DNA of 38,508 nt from Terriglobales bacterium (GTDB lineage Bacteria > Acidobacteriota > Terriglobia > Terriglobales > Acidobacteriaceae), in assembly GCA_035691485.1 (NCBI GenBank), contig DASSIZ010000114.1, positions 1-38,508 on the forward strand, read 5' to 3'. Position 1 is the stretch's first letter. The number at the start of each line of letters is the position of its first letter. A program made the translations under genes and the position numbers. Positions 1 to 7,438 of the stretch are shown here, in pieces. The notes beneath the pieces were generated by a model. It worked only from the letters and a program-made list of their open reading frames with translations. It was not told the origin of the DNA and did no database searches.

Positions 1-1854
1 CTTCTGAGTGGCATCCCACTGCAGCGAAGCATCGCCGCGGTTACGAACGCGCGTGGCCTGGTCGGGCATGCGCGCGTACACGTTGCCGGTGTCGAGTTCG
101 TAGGCGCTGGCGCCGCCTTGCGGCAAACGGTTCTGGTGACGCCCGGAAACCCGCAACAGCAGATGCTTGCGCAAGTGCATGTCGAGGGCGCCGTACACCG
201 AGTCCTCGATGCTCTCCTCAACTTCGCGGCCGGTGCGGTCCATCCACCCCCGCTGATAGCCGAACTTCACCGAGTTCTTCTTGGTGAAGAACCAAGTGCC
301 GCCCACGTCGAACAACTTGCTGGTGAAGGAGGTTTGTTCGCCTGGACAGTAGTAGGTGTAATTCGAGTTAATGACATTCTCGCTGCTGGGGCCCACGACC
401 GGGTCATAGCATCCTGCGGTAGAGCCGTGGAAGGAGCCACTGGTTAAAAATATAGTGTCCGCCACGGTGGGCCGCATCAGCAAATCCGGAGTCTGGTTAT
501 CGTAGTTGTAATACAGGTATTTCGCCACGAAGACCAGGCTTTTTGTGGCCTTGAATACGCCGGTATAGTTCATGGCCAGCGTGTCCACTTTGCCGCCGAG
601 ATTGGACGCCGGCACAAAACTGGGATAGCCGGCCGGCGGATTTTGGGCACTCAGATAAGGGTTCGTAGTCAGAGGCTGGAAACTAGCGGTCTGCGACATC
701 CAGCCAGGAGTGACATTCACCATCAAGTGGATGTTCTTGCCAAGGTCGACCGCACCCTGACCGACAAATTGCTGGTACTTGTTGTCCGGGTACAGGTCCA
801 TCCGTCCGGTGGCGGGGCCCATCCCCGTAGTGTTCCCGTTGGGGTTCGACGCGGTAATGCCGGCGTCGTACACGGTCGAGAACGGGTTCATCACCAGCAT
901 GTTGGGAATATTGTTCTGGAAGAAGGAGCCCTGATACCCGAGGGAAGCGTCCCAGTGCTTCTGCCCAAACTCGCTGGTGAATTTGACGGTATTGGTGTAG
1001 TAGTCGATTGACTCCGGTGTTTCGGCGATATAGCCGGTGGACGAGGAACCCATCACGAAGCCGATGGGCCGTGTGCCAACCTGGTGTTCCCGCGAGAACA
1101 AGCCGGAGAGGCTCACGTTGGGATTGAGATTCCAACTCATCAAGCCGGTAATCGCTTTCCGGTTCTCCTCTTGAGTGAACGGCTGAACGCCGGAAACGCC
1201 TCCCACCAAGCCGCCGGCCACCGCGTTACTGATGTTGGTCGAATTGAGAGCCACCAAGGCGCTGGTACTTAGGGAGCTGGTGGAGCATTTTCCGACCTTC
1301 GTCGCGCCACCGGTTGTCAAAACTCCCCCGCACAGGGTGTTGAACAACTTACTCTGCAGGGCAGGATCAATGTTCCAGGTTCCGTTGCCGCCGCTGAACA
1401 AAGTACGAGTGGTGCCGCTGAAAACGTGCGGCGTCTCGTCGAAGCGGAACTGCGCCTTGTAATGGCCGTATTGGCCAAGGGTAACCAAGACGCTCTGATC
1501 CCGACTCAGACTTCCTCCGTCCTGGAAGGCGAAGCCGTTACTGGCGGATTGAAGCCGAAGATAGCTGTTGGAACCGAGAAAATTGTCGAGGTGAACGTTG
1601 ACTTTAGGAACGTAAAAGGCGTTGCGATAATCGGAATAAACGTTAAGCGGAGAGTCCGACAGATTGGGACTGAAACTCGTTCCGGGTAACGCGGTTGATG
1701 CGGGGAAGGTTCGACCGTAAACCTCACCGGTGACCCCGCGGAAGCCAAACTCCACGACGCCGCGCTCGGGAGCGGCTTGTTCCTGGGCGACTGCAGCCGG
1801 AACAAGCAGGAGCGCGAGCAGTGTACTAATTGCAAGCAGTTTGTAGGTTTTCAT
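1..1854 (-). CDS. MtrB/PioB-family decaheme-associated outer-membrane beta-barrel protein (partial)
   Basis: The minus-strand frame is open from an ATG at 1854 to the left edge (618 codons, no stop), so the C-terminus is missing. Residues 1-23 are a signal peptide ending AVA before Gln24. The mature part is rich in Tyr, Ser, Asn and alternating aromatic residues, as in a beta-barrel. The early segment GQYGHYKAQFRFDETPH, followed by a TRTLFSG stretch, resembles the MtrB/PioB family. Family members form a barrel that sheathes a periplasmic decaheme cytochrome so that electrons can cross the outer membrane. The start lies 16 nt after the decaheme gene and has a strong AGGAGAGAGGAG ribosome site, so the two are co-transcribed. 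I saw no N-terminal CxxC as in Shewanella MtrB. A TonB-dependent receptor is less likely, since no plug or carboxypeptidase-like domain is seen. Confidence 0.85.
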   Translation of the reverse strand, partial: MKTYKLLAISTLLALLLVPAAVAQEQAAPERGVVEFGFRGVTGEVYGRTFPASTALPGTSFSPNLSDSPLNVYSDYRNAFYVPKVNVHLDNFLGSNSYLRLQSASNGFAFQDGGSLSRDQSVLVTLGQYGHYKAQFRFDETPHVFSGTTRTLFSGGNGTWNIDPALQSKLFNTLCGGVLTTGGATKVGKCSTSSLSTSALVALNSTNISNAVAGGLVGGVSGVQPFTQEENRKAITGLMSWNLNPNVSLSGLFSREHQVGTRPIGFVMGSSSTGYIAETPESIDYYTNTVKFTSEFGQKHWDASLGYQGSFFQNNIPNMLVMNPFSTVYDAGITASNPNGNTTGMGPATGRMDLYPDNKYQQFVGQGAVDLGKNIHLMVNVTPGWMSQTASFQPLTTNPYLSAQNPPAGYPSFVPASNLGGKVDTLAMNYTGVFKATKSLVFVAKYLYYNYDNQTPDLLMRPTVADTIFLTSGSFHGSTAGCYDPVVGPSSENVINSNYTYYCPGEQTSFTSKLFDVGGTWFFTKKNSVKFGYQRGWMDRTGREVEESIEDSVYGALDMHLRKHLLLRVSGRHQNRLPQGGASAYELDTGNVYARMPDQATRVRNRGDASLQWDATQK

Positions 1855-1870
1855 TGCTCTCTCCTCTCTC

Positions 1871-2890
1871 CTAGCGCACAAAGAACTTACCCGACGGGGC
1901 GTTGGTCCCGTGGATTTTGGCGTGGCAGTTAGCGCAGCCACGGTTGACGGTTTTGTTGGGATATCCCATGGGCTGGCCGGCGTTGGAGACATTGCCCAGG
2001 GGGTAGCCAATGGTGCCCGTGCCGTGCGCGAATTCGTTGTGGCACTCCTGGCAGAGCCTCGGAATGCGGGCTTTCAGCAATTGCGGATTGAACGTTCCAT
2101 GGGGCTCATGGCAGGTGTCGCAGTTTTCCGTCACCGGCTGATGCGCCCACAGGAAGGGACCGCGCCGCTCGGCATGGCAGCTGTAGCAGTTCTCGTTGAC
2201 CGTGGCCTGCTTGAGCTGTGCCGGGTTGGGCGAGCCATGTGGGTTGTGGCAGCTGGTGCAAGTCACCTTGCCTTCGCGGAACGGCATGTGCGAAGAGCGC
2301 TGCAGTTGCGCGCGTCGCATCTGGTGGCAGGAAAGGCAGAGCTCGGTCTGGGGCTTAAGAAGACCGCCGACGTCGCTCACACTCTCGGCGAGAAATGCCT
2401 CGCCGCTTAAAGACTTGGTCAGCTGCTGCTTGATATTGTGGCAATCGACACAGCGCATGCCGCGGGTTTCGTGCGGGCTGCCGGCCCAGAACATGCGGTT
2501 GCCTCTCTTGTGGCATTGCACACAAGAATGGTTCTGTTCCTCGACCGAGTTTTTAGTGTCTTTGCCATAACGGATGGGGATGGTGTCCTTGCCGCCGCCG
2601 GCCTCGACGTGGGCCTTTCCGGGTCCGTGGCAAGATTCGCATCCGAGTTTTTCGTCGGCGGTGTGGGGTTTGGCAAAGGCCTTGCCCATCACCGTGTGCT
2701 TGAAGCGACGATCTTGATCTTCATGGCAGGTGACACAGGTGTCGCTGCCGGCATAGTCGCTACTGACCCCCGCTGCGGGAGGCGCCTTGGGTGTCTCGCC
2801 CGCGGCGCAGATGCCGGTCACTGCCAGAGTGATCAGCATCACAGCGGCCAGGCAGATCGCGAACCGCTTATGATTTTTAATTTGGTCCAT
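1871..2890 (-). CDS. DmsE/MtrA-family decaheme c-type cytochrome
   Basis: A 339-residue protein with a signal peptide (about residues 1-30) and exactly ten CxxCH heme sites, starting at residues 52, 84, 123, 147, 185, 211, 235, 257, 280 and 319. Length, heme count and the spread of distal His residues match the DmsE/MtrA decaheme family, which carries electrons from the periplasm into an MtrB-type barrel. The next gene downstream is such a barrel, so the pair forms an MtrAB-like conduit. The ATG at 2890 has an AGGAG site 9 nt upstream. A perfect CRP-type palindrome lies about 90 bp upstream, in the promoter region. The electron source and the terminal acceptor cannot be read from the window; no outer-surface cytochrome or DMSO reductase gene is present here. 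Confidence 0.93.
   Translation of the reverse strand: MDQIKNHKRFAICLAAVMLITLAVTGICAAGETPKAPPAAGVSSDYAGSDTCVTCHEDQDRRFKHTVMGKAFAKPHTADEKLGCESCHGPGKAHVEAGGGKDTIPIRYGKDTKNSVEEQNHSCVQCHKRGNRMFWAGSPHETRGMRCVDCHNIKQQLTKSLSGEAFLAESVSDVGGLLKPQTELCLSCHQMRRAQLQRSSHMPFREGKVTCTSCHNPHGSPNPAQLKQATVNENCYSCHAERRGPFLWAHQPVTENCDTCHEPHGTFNPQLLKARIPRLCQECHNEFAHGTGTIGYPLGNVSNAGQPMGYPNKTVNRGCANCHAKIHGTNAPSGKFFVR
2828..2843. promoter_or_regulatory. CRP-like palindrome inside the 5' end of the decaheme gene
   Basis: AGTGATCAGCATCACA has the GTGA-N6-TCAC core. It lies within the signal-peptide codons of the decaheme cytochrome, 151 bp from the perfect site at 2979-2994. It could be an auxiliary operator, or chance within coding sequence. 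Confidence 0.35.
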
Positions 2891-2978
2891 TGCTATTAGC
2901 TCCTAGGCAGAACCGGGGAGGATCCGCATCGGACCCCGGACGGCAGGCATAGCATCGGACATTGACGGGCGGGAGGGC

Positions 2979-2994
2979 TGTGAGTTCGCTCACA
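2979..2994. promoter_or_regulatory. Perfect CRP-type operator upstream of the decaheme/MtrB operon
   Basis: TGTGAGTTCGCTCACA is a perfect TGTGA-N6-TCACA palindrome, identical to the E. coli CRP consensus half-sites. It lies 89 bp upstream of the decaheme start. A weak -10 candidate on the minus strand (GATGCT, 2951-2956) would put the site centre near -42, a class II activation geometry. The neighbouring Crp/Fnr gene encodes a recognition helix that should read this sequence. Confidence 0.7.
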
Positions 2995-3095
2995 TCCCAT
3001 CGTGACGTTGCTACCCAGGCGGATTCCGGTCATGTGGAAATCCAGCGGCGCCGCTGGCGAGCCCCACCGCGGCAGAAGGCGAGAGTGCCTCCCGG

Positions 3096-3122
3096 AAAAG
3101 AAGACGCCCGCCGGAGCGGGCG
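3096..3122 (-). terminator. Rho-independent terminator after the HTH-less crp-like gene
   Basis: On the minus strand a 7-bp GC stem (CGCCCGC/GCGGGCG, 4-nt loop, 3105-3122) is followed by TCTTCTTTT. It lies 22 bp past the stop at 3145, so the short reading frame has its own normal 3' end. Confidence 0.85.
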
Positions 3123-3144
3123 TTTCGCGATCCCAACGAAGGTG

Positions 3145-3651
3145 TCAGTTGGCGGACACCGCGGCATGGGCCAGATGAGGACGACGCGCGCGCGCCAGCC
3201 CGATCGAGCGTACCCGGTCATAAGCCTGGTGCAGGTCCTGGCTGAGCAGGTGGACAACCTGCAGGCAGGCCACCCGGTGCTCGCGCAGGAAATGCAGCAG
3301 GTCCTTGCGGCGGACAAATGCCACCTGCGACGTGTCCAGCATTTCGGCGGATACCTCGTACGGCCTGCCGGCCATGCTGGCGCTAAGGCCCAACACTTCG
3401 CCAGGTCCGGCGACGCGCAGCATCAGACGCTTGCGCGAGTCGGAACAGACGGAGAGCTTGGCGCGACCTTCGCAGAGCACGTAGACACCGCGCGGCGTTT
3501 TGCCTTCGCCGAACAGCATCGTGCCTTTGGGTACGATGGTGGTGGTCTTGATGGCGTCGAAGGCCTGGAGCGCTTCGGCCGGCAGGTCGCAAAAAACGCG
3601 GTCCGGCCGCATCTCGCAGGTGAAGCAGCTCTGGTTGTTGGCGCTCTCCAT
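3145..3651 (-). CDS. Crp/Fnr-family sensor protein lacking the DNA-binding domain
   Basis: A 168-residue protein from the ATG at 3651. It aligns along its whole length with the full-size Crp/Fnr protein encoded just upstream: an N-terminal Cys cluster (C9, C12, C21), a cyclic-nucleotide-binding-type beta-roll (about 30-115) with the GEVLGLSA loop, and the long dimerisation helix (about 118-150). It stops after RSIGLAR, where the winged helix-turn-helix should begin; about 80 residues are absent. A terminator follows 22 bp later, so no HTH remnant can lie downstream. The loop lacks the Arg-Ser pair that binds cAMP in E. coli CRP, so cAMP is an unlikely ligand. No clear ribosome site precedes the ATG, and a -10-like CATGAT (3661-3666) could give a near-leaderless mRNA. 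It may dimerise with its neighbour; a decaying gene is the alternative. Confidence 0.8.
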   Translation of the reverse strand: MESANNQSCFTCEMRPDRVFCDLPAEALQAFDAIKTTTIVPKGTMLFGEGKTPRGVYVLCEGRAKLSVCSDSRKRLMLRVAGPGEVLGLSASMAGRPYEVSAEMLDTSQVAFVRRKDLLHFLREHRVACLQVVHLLSQDLHQAYDRVRSIGLARARRPHLAHAAVSAN

Positions 3652-3687
3652 AACACTGGAATCATGCTTGCGGCGCGGTTGTAAGAC

Positions 3688-3703
3688 AGTGACTGCTATC
3701 ACC
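3688..3703. promoter_or_regulatory. CRP-like operator upstream of the HTH-less crp-like gene
   Basis: AGTGACTGCTATCACC keeps the GTGA-N6-TCAC core of the CRP site. It lies 37 bp upstream of the ATG at 3651, where it could control transcription of the truncated paralogue. Confidence 0.55.
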
Positions 3704-3817
3704 GTTTGTAGTGATGGATAACCGCAATGGAGCAGCAGAAGCGGGGGCTGGCGAGCAAAGACGGGTGCCCTCCGCCGCACAGCGCTAGTTGCGGCGGGGC
3801 AAATGCAACAGGAGCCG

Positions 3818-4537
3818 CTAGCTGCTGGCCAGCGCTTTCAGGGCCGCCTTGTTGCGGATCATCAGCGTCGAACCCTTGGCGTGCACGATCTGCCGCTTCT
3901 TCAGTTCCGCAAAGAGGCGGGTGACGGTCTCACGCGAAGTCCCGATCATTTGCGCGATTTCCTCGTGCGTCAGCGCCATCTTCACGCGCGGTTCCTGCTT
4001 GGCGGCTTCGCCGTTCTTCGAACTCCATTCCAGCAGCAGCTTGGCCAGCTTTTCGGCCGCCGAGTGGGAAAGCCCGAGCGAACGGATTTCGTGGCAAGCG
4101 GTGTTGTACTTGTCGCTCAATTGCTCGGCCACGCGGAAGCAGGCTTCACTGTGCTCGCGCAGGAAGCGCAGGAAGTCTTCGCGCTTGACGAAATTCACCT
4201 GGCAGGGATCAATGGTCTCGGCGGTGAGTTCGTACGGTTTGCCGGAAACGGTGGCGCTGAGTCCGAGGACTTCGCCGGGTTCGGCGATTTTCAGGATCAG
4301 CGTTTTTCCGTCCGTGGCGCAGATGGAGAGTTTGACCCGGCCTTTGCAGAGCACGAAGATTCCGCGTGGAGACTGGCCTTCCACGAAGAGCACGGCCCCC
4401 TTGGGATAAGCGCTGGCATATTTGATGGCTTCGAAGGATTGCAGGGCGGCTGTGGGCAAATCGCAGAAAATTCGGTCGGCCCTCAGCTTGCACGTAAAAC
4501 AGCTTTCTATGATGTCCAGTCCATACGGTGATAACAC
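3818..4537 (-). CDS. Crp/Fnr-family transcriptional regulator with CRP-type recognition helix
   Basis: A 239-residue regulator. I chose the GTG at 4537 because AGGGGG lies 7 nt upstream; no in-frame ATG exists before the conserved region. Cysteines C13, C16 and C25 (CX2CX8C) recall the FeS ligands of FNR; another Cys (C112) lies near, but not exactly at, the FNR C122 position. The beta-roll spans about 35-120 and lacks the cAMP-binding Arg-Ser pair. The dimerisation helix is about 122-155, and the winged HTH about 160-230. The recognition helix reads TSRETVTRLF (residues 200-209); Arg, Glu and Arg match CRP R180, E181 and R185, which contact TGTGA, rather than the FNR pattern that reads TTGAT. 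Sites of this type precede this gene, its truncated paralogue and the cytochrome operon. An oxygen/redox sensor of the electron conduit is my inference. Confidence 0.88.
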   Translation of the reverse strand: MLSPYGLDIIESCFTCKLRADRIFCDLPTAALQSFEAIKYASAYPKGAVLFVEGQSPRGIFVLCKGRVKLSICATDGKTLILKIAEPGEVLGLSATVSGKPYELTAETIDPCQVNFVKREDFLRFLREHSEACFRVAEQLSDKYNTACHEIRSLGLSHSAAEKLAKLLLEWSSKNGEAAKQEPRVKMALTHEEIAQMIGTSRETVTRLFAELKKRQIVHAKGSTLMIRNKAALKALASS

Positions 4538-4588
4538 GACACAACCCCCTGTGACATTCCATCTTACGCTCAAGGTCAAGAGAAAAAA

Positions 4589-4604
4589 TGTGAGCGCCGT
4601 CACC
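4589..4604. promoter_or_regulatory. CRP-like operator in the promoter of the full-length crp/fnr gene
   Basis: TGTGAGCGCCGTCACC differs from the perfect palindrome at one position. A -10-like TAAGAT lies on the minus strand at 4561-4566, which would start transcription near 4554 and centre the site close to -42, as in class II CRP activation. Positive autoregulation is an inference. Confidence 0.6.
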
Positions 4605-4752
4605 GTTCCCCGAACGGACGTTCGACGGAGCAGGCGGCGGACCGCATGAACGCAGGCGATCTCCGGACCCGCTCGGGAGAGGCGACGGTGCTGGCGGGGC
4701 CGATTCCGGGCGCAACGAAAGGGGTCGGGCAAAATCCGCCGTCGCTTCCCGA

Positions 4753-4768
4753 TGTGATCCTGCTCACC
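4753..4768. promoter_or_regulatory. Second CRP-like palindrome upstream of the crp/fnr gene
   Basis: TGTGATCCTGCTCACC is another TGTGA-N6-TCAC site, 164 bp upstream of the one at 4589. No gene starts next to it. It could be a distal operator of the regulator gene or serve an unrecognised transcript to its right. Confidence 0.4.
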
Positions 4769-5250
4769 ATCCCGGCGGACACGCAAAGCGCGGCAAAGGC
4801 GCATGAAATCTGGGTTTCGCGAGGTTGCCGGCGCAGGGAAGAGGCCGGTTGAAGCCGTGCGACGCCCTCGCCACGGAGCGCCCCACCCGAGTCAACGAAA
4901 AATTCGATTTCGTGGAGACGTCGGGTTCCCGAAACGGGAAAAAGCCCCCATCGGCAATAAGCCGCGTCGTTGAAGCAGCGCAGAGCGCGAGTGTAAGCCG
5001 GGCCGTAGCCGCTCGGCGGGCCACCCAGAGGGCTCCAGAAAGAGGACCGCGATCGCTGACGAAGGTAACTGGCATGCGATTACGACCGCTATCTTTTCCC
5101 CTACCTTGCTCCGCGATAGTGTTGCGGCAATTCGGGTCCAACACAACAATCGTCGCTCGCAGGGCCAATGGATGCGGCCCGGCTGAAGACCGCCTGGCCG
5201 CGTCCGACCACGATTCCTTGCAGCGCCGGACCGATGGCAGGGGGGCGGTC
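4769..5250. other. Intergenic stretch without a recognised gene
   Basis: Open frames exist on both strands, but their composition (rich in Arg, Ser, Ala and Pro, no domain) looks like chance coding. The 4,960-5,100 part is GC-rich with several self-complementary runs (around GGCCGTAGCCGCTCGGCGGGCC), so a structured RNA is possible, but I could not match it to a known family. Confidence 0.4.
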
Positions 5251-5358
5251 ATGTGGAGAAGCATTTACTTCTGGATGGGAGTCGTGCTGGCGCGTTACCT
5301 GTTTCGCCGGCGCAATGTGCAGATCGACCTGGAACAGTTGCGCAAAGCCGGCATGTGA
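5251..5358 (+). CDS. Possible small membrane-associated protein (35 aa)
   Basis: The reading frame starts at ATG 5251 after a purine-rich AGGGGGG and encodes 35 residues: a short hydrophobic N-terminal segment (FWMGVVLARYL), then a basic RRR patch and a polar tail. It could be a small peptide anchored at the membrane. Nothing else supports it, and I do not recognise the family. Confidence 0.25.
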   Translation: MWRSIYFWMGVVLARYLFRRRNVQIDLEQLRKAGM

Positions 5359-5452
5359 GCATCAGCAATTTCAGACCTTCACTGCATTCGCGTCACGCGC
5401 AGAAGGAAGAAACAGCGACGGGAATCATTAACGTGCGCTAAGTGCGCCGCCG

Positions 5453-6334
5453 TTAGCCAACGGCCGCTGTTTTTCTCCGATATCTCGAAAACTGATGATC
5501 GCCGCCCCTGCGGCAGCTGATCCAGCGCCACCAGGGCGCGTTCTGGGCGGTGAACCCGGGCGCGTTAAAGGTGGTCGGACGGTACAACGAAGGATTGCGT
5601 TCGTCGGCGCCTGACTTCTCCTGTTCGGGAGGCACCAGTTGACCGACTTCCACCGGAGATATGGTCACGAACTTCTCGTCCACGAGCTCGGCGCGCGACA
5701 AATAGCCATAGAGCGTCGGACCGCCTTCGCATAGCAAGTGCTCGATGCCCAGCTCGCGGCGCAACAGGGTTGACATCTGGTGAAGGTCCACGAATCTGTC
5801 TTCGCCGGCGACGATGATCCGCACCTGCGGATGAGGTTGTTTTTCGGCCAGGCGCTGCGCACCGGCTTTCGTGGTGACCACCACCGCATCCACCAGTTCG
5901 CCGTCGAACAGCCGGTACGCGGAGAAATCGATTCTCCCCGCGCCGGTCACGATGATATTCATCTCCTTGCGCTTGCCAAGTTTCTGGCGCAAGCGGCGCA
6001 ATTCCGCGTCCATGATGCGGAACACGGGACCGCGAGGCCTTTCGCCGAGCTCGGTTTCGTCCAGCAAAGTGTTCACCCCGACCAGCACCGCATCGGCGTG
6101 CGCGCGCAACAGGTCCATCAGCCAGCGGTCCTCCGGGGAGCGTGAGATGTCGGCCCCGGCCGCATGTTTGCCTTTGAACGAGACGATACCGTCCAATGAC
6201 TGCACAAAGTTGGAGCAAATCCAAGGCCTTGCCTGCGGCGCGGGCGGGAATCCCAGACGCCCGTAGGGCGCATACGCCGCATCCTCCAGCGGCGACGGCT
6301 CGGCTTCGTCGAACAGCACGTCAAAGTTGTGCAT
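5453..6334 (-). CDS. RibD C-terminal / dihydrofolate-reductase-like family protein
   Basis: A 293-residue protein from the ATG at 6334. It has the features of the RibD C-terminal (pyrimidine reductase/DHFR-like) fold: a first strand with SNFVQSLDG (41-49), the helix RWLMDLLRAHADAVLVGVNT (70-89), and a late LLCEGGPTLYGYL loop typical of NADPH binding in this family. Homologues use NAD(P)H to reduce a pterin- or pyrimidine-like substrate. No deaminase domain is present, so it is not a full RibD, and no riboflavin genes adjoin. The C-terminus has an aromatic WWRW followed by Cys and many Arg residues. The frame extends further upstream, but that part looks non-coding. It is transcribed divergently from the DehI-like gene. 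The substrate is unknown. Confidence 0.8.
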   Translation of the reverse strand: MHNFDVLFDEAEPSPLEDAAYAPYGRLGFPPAPQARPWICSNFVQSLDGIVSFKGKHAAGADISRSPEDRWLMDLLRAHADAVLVGVNTLLDETELGERPRGPVFRIMDAELRRLRQKLGKRKEMNIIVTGAGRIDFSAYRLFDGELVDAVVVTTKAGAQRLAEKQPHPQVRIIVAGEDRFVDLHQMSTLLRRELGIEHLLCEGGPTLYGYLSRAELVDEKFVTISPVEVGQLVPPEQEKSGADERNPSLYRPTTFNAPGFTAQNAPWWRWISCRRGGDHQFSRYRRKTAAVG

Positions 6335-6486
6335 GACAAGATTGTAAGTTGCGGGTTGAGAGTTGGGTAAGGTTGTCTGAAAATTTCCCGCCCGCTCGCG
6401 CCACTCACGCTTGAGACTCACGACAGAGCGTCCTAAGGCCGCAAATTTCTCCAACTCAAAGTTGGACAAACATCATCTAGTCAGAT

Positions 6487-7395
6487 GTGGCGTGGAAAAA
6501 AGGAAACCGGTTGCACCTGCTGTCGGAGGAGGCCATAGACGACGGGACCCGCCAGCTGCTCGCGAAAATCCGGCATTCGCTCGGCCTGCCCGCCCTCTTC
6601 ATCTACTATCCTGCCCTGGCCGCATACCCGCCATTTCTGCGACTGCACTGGCAAATGATGTGCTCTGTGGTGGAGACCGCGAATTTTTTCGCCTGTGGCG
6701 ACCGGCTCCGCGCCGATGCCTATACTCGCACGCACAACTATCTGCACATTCCCGATCTGTGCGCGTGGCTAGGACAATCGCGCTTAAGCGTCGCGGCCCG
6801 GCAGGAACTGGCGACCTCGCTCGACCTGTTTCACTATGCCAACCCGCTGCTGCTGCTGTTGTTCTGCGCACAACTACAGGCGCTGGAAGGACCTATCGGG
6901 GAAGCCAAGGGGACGGTCCAAGCAGCAGTCCACCCGACTTATGTCGAAAGCCCGCTGCTGGGAGTCGAGGAGAATATGCCGGCCGCGGTTCGCCGCCGGT
7001 ACGAGGAAATCCGCCGCGTTCTCGAAATGCCGTATGTCAATGTGGAATACGAAGCGATGGCACGGTACCCCGACTTTCTCAACTTTTATTGGGAGCTGCT
7101 GAAAGGCCTGCTGCAATCGCCGCTGTACCAGGAGTCGCAGTACGGCCTCCGCGAGACTGCCTGGAACCTGGCGCGGGAGCTGCCCGGCCCGCTGGAACTT
7201 TCCGTCGATCAACTGCTCGAGGCCGGCATGAAGCAGGAAGAGATTGCCTCGGTGGCACGAATTTTGGAGCTGTTCGTTAAGAATCTGAGCGGGCTGTTGA
7301 TGAATGTGGCGATCGCGAAAATCGCGCTCGAAGGCGGGAACATCGTCGCCGAACGCAAGTCTGAAACTAAATCCGACTCGGAACGCGTCGCGTAA
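6487..7395 (+). CDS. DehI-family (halocarboxylic acid dehalogenase-like) protein
   Basis: A 302-residue, all-helical-looking protein made of two similar halves. Each half carries a motif of the form LGLP/EMP, then an aromatic patch and A-x-YP-x-FL-x-x-x-W (ALAAYPPFLRLHW near residue 44; AMARYPDFLNFYW near residue 190). This tandem arrangement is that of DehI, whose known members hydrolyse 2-haloacids. Where many relatives have VNxDY in the second half, this one has VNVEY; if that Asp is the catalytic one, as I recall, dehalogenase activity is doubtful. GTG 6487 has a weak ribosome site; TTG 6511, preceded by AAGGAAACCGG, is an equally good start. The Lys/Glu/Ser tail is polar. It stands alone between opposing genes. 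Confidence 0.65.
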   Translation: MAWKKGNRLHLLSEEAIDDGTRQLLAKIRHSLGLPALFIYYPALAAYPPFLRLHWQMMCSVVETANFFACGDRLRADAYTRTHNYLHIPDLCAWLGQSRLSVAARQELATSLDLFHYANPLLLLLFCAQLQALEGPIGEAKGTVQAAVHPTYVESPLLGVEENMPAAVRRRYEEIRRVLEMPYVNVEYEAMARYPDFLNFYWELLKGLLQSPLYQESQYGLRETAWNLARELPGPLELSVDQLLEAGMKQEEIASVARILELFVKNLSGLLMNVAIAKIALEGGNIVAERKSETKSDSERVA

Positions 7396-7438
7396 TCAAC
7401 AGCAACTCCTGTCCGGGTACAGCCCAGGCTCCTCCCGC

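Noticed and set aside
1910-2899. Plus-strand frames opposite the decaheme gene
   Set aside because: The minus strand has ten heme sites in one frame; the plus-strand frames are by-products.
4646-5264. Several open frames of 60-170 codons on both strands
   Set aside because: Composition is typical of chance frames in GC-rich DNA; no ribosome site, domain or membrane segment supports them.
6335-6486. Repeat-like words (GACTCACGAC) shared with 10,850-10,877
   Set aside because: The shared word is only about 10 bp, with no arms or wider similarity, so it is too weak to call a repeat.
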